Source: Bradyrhizobium sp. BTAi1
GTDB taxonomy: Bacteria > Pseudomonadota > Alphaproteobacteria > Rhizobiales > Xanthobacteraceae
DNA length: 64,000 bases
Direction: 5' to 3'
Assembly: GCF_000015165.1 (NCBI RefSeq)
Contig: NC_009475.1
Span: 1 to 64,000, forward strand
Shown: positions 61,135-64,000 of the stretch, one piece after another
How positions within the stretch are numbered: position 1 is the first letter of the stretch
How the letters are laid out: every line of letters begins with the position of its first letter
Program-made: the position numbers and the translations under genes
Notes under the pieces: model-generated
What the model was told of the DNA's origin: nothing
The model's input: the letters and a program-made list of their open reading frames with translations, nothing else
Database searches by the model: none

Positions 61135-61514
61135 CAACCGGCGAGCATCAGATTACTCGCCCGTCCTGCTAGACTCCCTCTAAAGCATAGGGCAAAAAGA
61201 GTTCGGAACATTTCTGACCGCCACCTTGAGTCCTAGGGTCGAAACTCGGGATGCGTTAGTTGGCTTAAATTGCTGAATCGATCAGGGCCAACGATTCAGA
61301 ATTTTCATGCCAGCGATCAAACGATTGCTGGCGCGCTCAACGACGACCGATCGGCGCGCCAATGCACCTTGCGATCCGGCTCGCACAAACGTTGAAGAGG
61401 CTGCGCTCGCAGCGTTGCCAGTAAGGCGCCGGGACCCCGCGCCGACGGACGTCGACCCGCTGCTCGCGCCTGCGGTCCACGACCCGTTGACGCCCACGCT
61501 GTAGCCCCTCTGCA
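61135..61514. other. Gap of about 380 bp
   Basis: Short frames on both strands (for example 61307-61504) have Ala/Pro/Arg-biased composition and no start signals. No gene or terminator could be supported. The right end leads into the FNR-type box. Confidence 0.4.
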
Positions 61515-61528
61515 TTGATCTAGATCAA
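61515..61528. promoter_or_regulatory. FNR/FixK box 3 (perfect palindrome)
   Basis: TTGATCTAGATCAA is an exact match to TTGAT-N4-ATCAA. It lies 103 bp before the membrane protein gene at 61631, suggesting activation under low oxygen by FixK or FnrN. Confidence 0.75.
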
Positions 61529-61630
61529 TGGGCTCGGAGGCCAGGGACAGTGCTCTTGGTGAATGCGTCCGTTGCGTAAGGTGCCGGAGGACCTAGCGGG
61601 CGAATTTCAGGACGGACGGGGTACGATCTC

Positions 61631-62077
61631 ATGATTAACTCTCAAACGCCGCCCTCTCACGCTCGCCTCCCCTGGTTCATTGCCGAGCCTGGAGAGACGG
61701 ACGTACTGCTGATCGCGATGGGAGTGTTTCTGATCCTGTTCGTGTTCATGTTTGGCATCGTGATGCTGCGGCTGCATCACTTGCCGGAGCATATCGCCCA
61801 GAAAGAACGGAAGGTTCAGTATCAGCTCGTTGCGGTGTTAGGCCTCCTTGCGATGTTTACTCATGAGAATCTCTTCTGGATCGCCGGTTTGCTTTTGGCG
61901 ATGATCGACCTTCCTGACTTCGCCGGATTATTTTCCAGAATAGCTGGCTCCGTCGAGCGCATCGCGTGGACGAAAGCGCAGAGACGACCGGCAAGCGCCA
62001 CGAGCATTTGCTCCGATCGCCAGAAGCCCGGCAACCGCGCGATGTCGTCGGACGAGGCAAAGAAATCCGAGAAATAG
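61631..62077 (+). CDS. Small membrane protein under an FNR/FixK-type box
   Basis: 148 aa with two membrane segments (VLLIAMGVFLILFVFMFGIV, about 25-44, and VAVLGLLAMFTHENLFWIAG, about 64-83) joined by LRLHHLPEHIAQKERK. The last 40 residues are polar and Ser/Lys-rich (KAQRRPASATS). No family name is known to me. The perfect FNR box upstream suggests expression in microaerobic or anaerobic conditions. Confidence 0.75.
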   Translation: MINSQTPPSHARLPWFIAEPGETDVLLIAMGVFLILFVFMFGIVMLRLHHLPEHIAQKERKVQYQLVAVLGLLAMFTHENLFWIAGLLLAMIDLPDFAGLFSRIAGSVERIAWTKAQRRPASATSICSDRQKPGNRAMSSDEAKKSEK

Positions 62078-62126
62078 ATCGCGCCGAGCGAGGCCGCCCA
62101 GCGCGAATCGATCTGAGACTTGTTCC

Positions 62127-62402
62127 TCAAAAGCGCGAAGATACTGCCCTCATTCCTTGCGACAGGAACCTTGCGAACAGGAAAAGACCGGCGGCAGCTG
62201 ATCCCGCCGCTTGCCCCAGACTGGTTACGGCCGTCCATCGCCCAAGATCTCCCTGGTATCTGCCGGCAACAAGAGCCGTCCAATAGGTGATGACCGGCGC
62301 TGCCATTCCAGCCGCAGCGGCAATCGCTCCAATCACAACAGCTAATTCAGCTGCGCCGTCGAAATTGGGGTAGCTGCGAGAGCAAGCGCCAATAACGCCC
62401 AA
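62127..62402 (-). pseudogene. Fragment of a membrane transporter gene (possibly MFS)
   Basis: The frame reads AELAVVIGAIAAAAGMAAPV and GRYQGDLGRWTAVTSLGQAA, resembling one membrane helix pair and the loop of a major facilitator protein. It is 91 codons, against about 400 for an intact carrier, and is followed by a stop in another frame. The family call is tentative. Confidence 0.4.
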
Positions 62403-62676
62403 TGCAGGTGCGATCAGTGTCCGTCTGACCTGGATGCTCTAGGGAGGGGATGGTCGATAGAAGGTCCCACGTGCATTCGTAATGATCAGTTGTCAGCATG
62501 CGGCCTCCCCGAAGGGAATAGGAGCCGTCGTCAAGCGCGGTACCATCGAGGGATCCACCTGCTAACGGCAACGCGTCGTAGATTGCGATCTCGTGGCCGG
62601 CGACACCTCCATCGCGGATCATGAAGGCGGCTCCTGCCAGCGAGCCGATTCCACTGCCAAGAAAATGACCTTTCAA
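62347..62676 (-). pseudogene. N-terminal fragment of an oleate hydratase gene
   Basis: The start MKGHFLGSGIGSLAGAAFMI is the FAD-binding Rossmann turn of oleate hydratases (myosin-cross-reactive antigen family). It is followed by DALPLAGGSLDGTAL and SLRGGRMLTTDHYECTWDLL, all diagnostic. The similarity stops after about 80 residues (IPSLEHPGQ) and the frame ends at 109 aa, whereas the enzyme is above 500 aa. It overlaps the start of the transporter fragment, so two relics have been joined. Confidence 0.85.
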
Positions 62677-62778
62677 GAGATCTGCTCCTCACAAAGCAGA
62701 AGCCGCGTTGATCGGTGCACGACCGTGCGGCATGCGTCTTAAATCTACGGCTTTCTGCCACGCTTCGTTCAGTGTGAC

Positions 62779-62792
62779 TTGATCTGCCTCAA
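62779..62792. promoter_or_regulatory. FNR/FixK-like box 4
   Basis: TTGATCTGCCTCAA matches TTGAT-N4-ATCAA except for one base. It is 150 bp before the His/Gly-rich secreted protein gene. Confidence 0.5.
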
Positions 62793-62942
62793 CCGCCTTT
62801 ACGATCCGCCTTAAAGCCAGATCGGCGCTGACCGCGCCGCTGGATCGGAAGTGATCCGGTCACGGAGCGATCGACGACGCTCTTCTATGCTCCTAACAAC
62901 CCAAGCAGTTCGCTTGGGTAGCAAAACACAGGAGACACGCAC

Positions 62943-63185
62943 GTGACGCTCAAGACCAGGAAATTGCTTGCGGCCCCCCTCGCGGTTGCGACGATCAGCA
63001 TCGGATCTGTCGCCGGCGGAACCAACGCTCTTGCCGATGACCATGGCCACGGCTCCGGCCATGGCTTCTTCGATCACGGCCATGGCGACCATTTCTCGGG
63101 CGGGTACGACCATTGGAACGGCGACCCTCACGGCCACGGAAGCTGCTGGGTATTTGGTCCGCATGGACCGTACAACATCTGCTGA
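62943..63185 (+). CDS. Small secreted His/Gly-rich protein
   Basis: 80 aa from GTG 62943, with AGGAG 10 bp upstream. A Sec signal (LLAAPLAVATISIGSVAGG, cut near ALA-DD) precedes a mature chain dominated by Gly-His pairs (HGHGSGHGFFDHGHGDHFSG) and two Cys (SCWVFGPHGPYNIC). The composition suggests zinc or copper binding in the envelope. No family recognised. Confidence 0.75.
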   Translation: MTLKTRKLLAAPLAVATISIGSVAGGTNALADDHGHGSGHGFFDHGHGDHFSGGYDHWNGDPHGHGSCWVFGPHGPYNIC

Positions 63186-63382
63186 CAGCAGCAGCATGCT
63201 CTGAGCTTGATGCGGAGTGCCGCCACAGGTGAAGCGGCACCAGACGTCAAGAGCGCGTCGGGCTGCCGTTGCCGGTGCGGCCGCGCCTCCTCTGCGTGTC
63301 CTCCATATGAGTGACCGCCTTCCTTCCGCTACGGCTCAAATGGATCGTGGTGAGTTGCACTCGACCGGGTCACCTGCGAGGA

Positions 63383-63889
63383 TCAAAAATCCAACGAGAG
63401 CTTCAAACGCGCCTTTCCCAACCGACTCTTCAGGTTTGAGAGTTTCTCGAAAAACTCCGCCAGTTCGTCTGAACCGAATACCTCGAAGGCAAGCGCGCCG
63501 ATCGCTTCCTGCCGAGCGGCAAGCCGTGATAGATGGTCGTGGGATTGATCCGTGAGCGACATCCGGACCACCCGAGCATCAGTCGGCGACGAGTTGCGGT
63601 GCAACAGCCCACTCTTCTCCAGCCGCTTCGACTGCGTCGTGACGAACGATGAGTCGACCTGAAGCATCTTCGACACGGCATTGACGGGCACGCCATCGCC
63701 CTCGTCCAAATCGGATATGGCGAGCAGAATCATCCATTGCGGCCCGCTGATGTTGAGCGCCTTGGCCCAGAATTGGCAAAGCTTCATCAGGTAGATATTG
63801 ATGTGCACGATCTCCCAGGTGAAGCGATTGACAACCTCCTGATCGCGAATGCAGGAGTGGCGTGACCTACTCTTCCTCGTAGCGGACAT
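63383..63889 (-). CDS. MarR-family transcriptional regulator
   Basis: 168 aa. The winged helix-turn-helix (about 50-115) includes ISGPQWMILLAISDLDEGDG, VNAVSKMLQVDSSFVTTQSK and RLEKSGLLHRNSSPTDARVV, the standard MarR recognition helix and wing. The N- and C-terminal helices would form the dimer interface. Its start (ATG 63889) faces the right end of the window, so its divergent target is outside. Ligand unknown. Confidence 0.9.
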   Translation of the reverse strand: MSATRKSRSRHSCIRDQEVVNRFTWEIVHINIYLMKLCQFWAKALNISGPQWMILLAISDLDEGDGVPVNAVSKMLQVDSSFVTTQSKRLEKSGLLHRNSSPTDARVVRMSLTDQSHDHLSRLAARQEAIGALAFEVFGSDELAEFFEKLSNLKSRLGKARLKLSLDF

Positions 63890-64000
63890 AAATTGCTTTC
63901 AGAGTTCCTTGTACTCGCGTGAACCTCTAGGGTTACCATACAGGCGTCGATCTTTGTTACTACTCCAGGGCGGTCCAGGCTGGAAGTGCCGCGTAGGTCG

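Noticed and set aside
1..64000. CRISPR arrays, rRNA or tRNA genes
   Set aside because: No regularly spaced identical repeats and no cloverleaf or rRNA-like sequence were noticed on reading; a dedicated scan (for example a covariance-model tRNA search) was not possible.

Overview
The window looks like part of a repABC-type plasmid or secondary replicon of an alphaproteobacterium of the Bradyrhizobium/Nitrobacter/Rhodopseudomonas group. The evidence is a complete repABC locus with GTTNNCNGCNGNNAAC-type parS sites, high GC content, a Bradyrhizobium-style 'tripartite' substrate-binding protein, FixK/FNR-like boxes and many rhizobial-type hypothetical proteins. No rRNA, tRNA or CRISPR array was seen.

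Layout. (1) 1-3.9 kb: repA-repB-repC with two parS palindromes (one inside repB) and a counter-transcribed RNA between repB and repC. (2) 3.9-7.0 kb: small plasmid-type genes (DUF736, HU, WGR, zinc ribbon). (3) 7.4-9.7 kb: an intact IS21-family element (istA/istB). (4) 9.8-13.7 kb: a second, independent parA/parB pair flanked by an oppositely oriented 16-bp palindrome, then a mobilisation module (candidate oriT with a TATCCTGC nick core, mobC, MOBP/VirD2-like relaxase). (5) 13.7-27.2 kb: a defence/conflict island. It holds an SRAP fragment, a TIR protein with a small partner, an XRE+ImmA/IrrE pair and a class II Fic protein. It also holds a five-gene operon (TIR, ThsB-like TIR, caspase-like protease, RyR-like small protein, metallophosphoesterase), a convergent three-gene operon (HNH, SEC-C/TPR, unknown), a DUF2130 protein and a broken HEPN/Toprim-N gene. 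A decayed copy of the immA 3' end at 26.4 kb marks the far side of this island. (6) 27.2-31.8 kb: a sparse region with relics, including a decayed inverted copy of the sigma/NrsF locus at 46.8-48.4 kb. (7) 31.8-38.2 kb: a LysR regulator, a PLP-dependent sulfur amino acid lyase and an aapJQMP-type amino acid ABC importer. (8) 38.3-54.5 kb: a copper/silver resistance block. It comprises a P1B ATPase and CsoR with a shared operator, CusBA, an ECF sigma/NrsF pair with its promoters, DUF411, CusF-like and DUF305 proteins, a cytochrome c, a DUF4396-multicopper oxidase fusion and a DUF2933 protein. The outer-membrane channel gene is a pseudogene. (9) 54.5-59.9 kb: a methyltransferase-like membrane protein and a MacAB/DevBCA-type exporter. 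(10) 60-64 kb: a PIN-like protein with a candidate antitoxin next to a Xer/dif-like site, a cytochrome c, small membrane or secreted proteins, gene relics and a MarR regulator.

How it works together. repABC replicates and partitions the replicon. The second par locus and mob module look like a separately acquired mobilisable unit. The most promising undescribed system is the TIR/TIR/caspase/RyR-like/phosphoesterase operon at 18.2-21.8 kb. By analogy with Thoeris-type immunity, TIR enzymes would make an NAD-derived signal that unleashes a caspase-like effector, with the RyR-like and phosphoesterase proteins as possible signal binder and signal degrader. The copper block combines cytoplasmic export (P1B ATPase), periplasmic export (CusBA, CusF-like) and oxidation (multicopper oxidase). 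Two control circuits are visible: CsoR, and an ECF sigma factor with promoters of the form GTAACY-N16-CGAACT.
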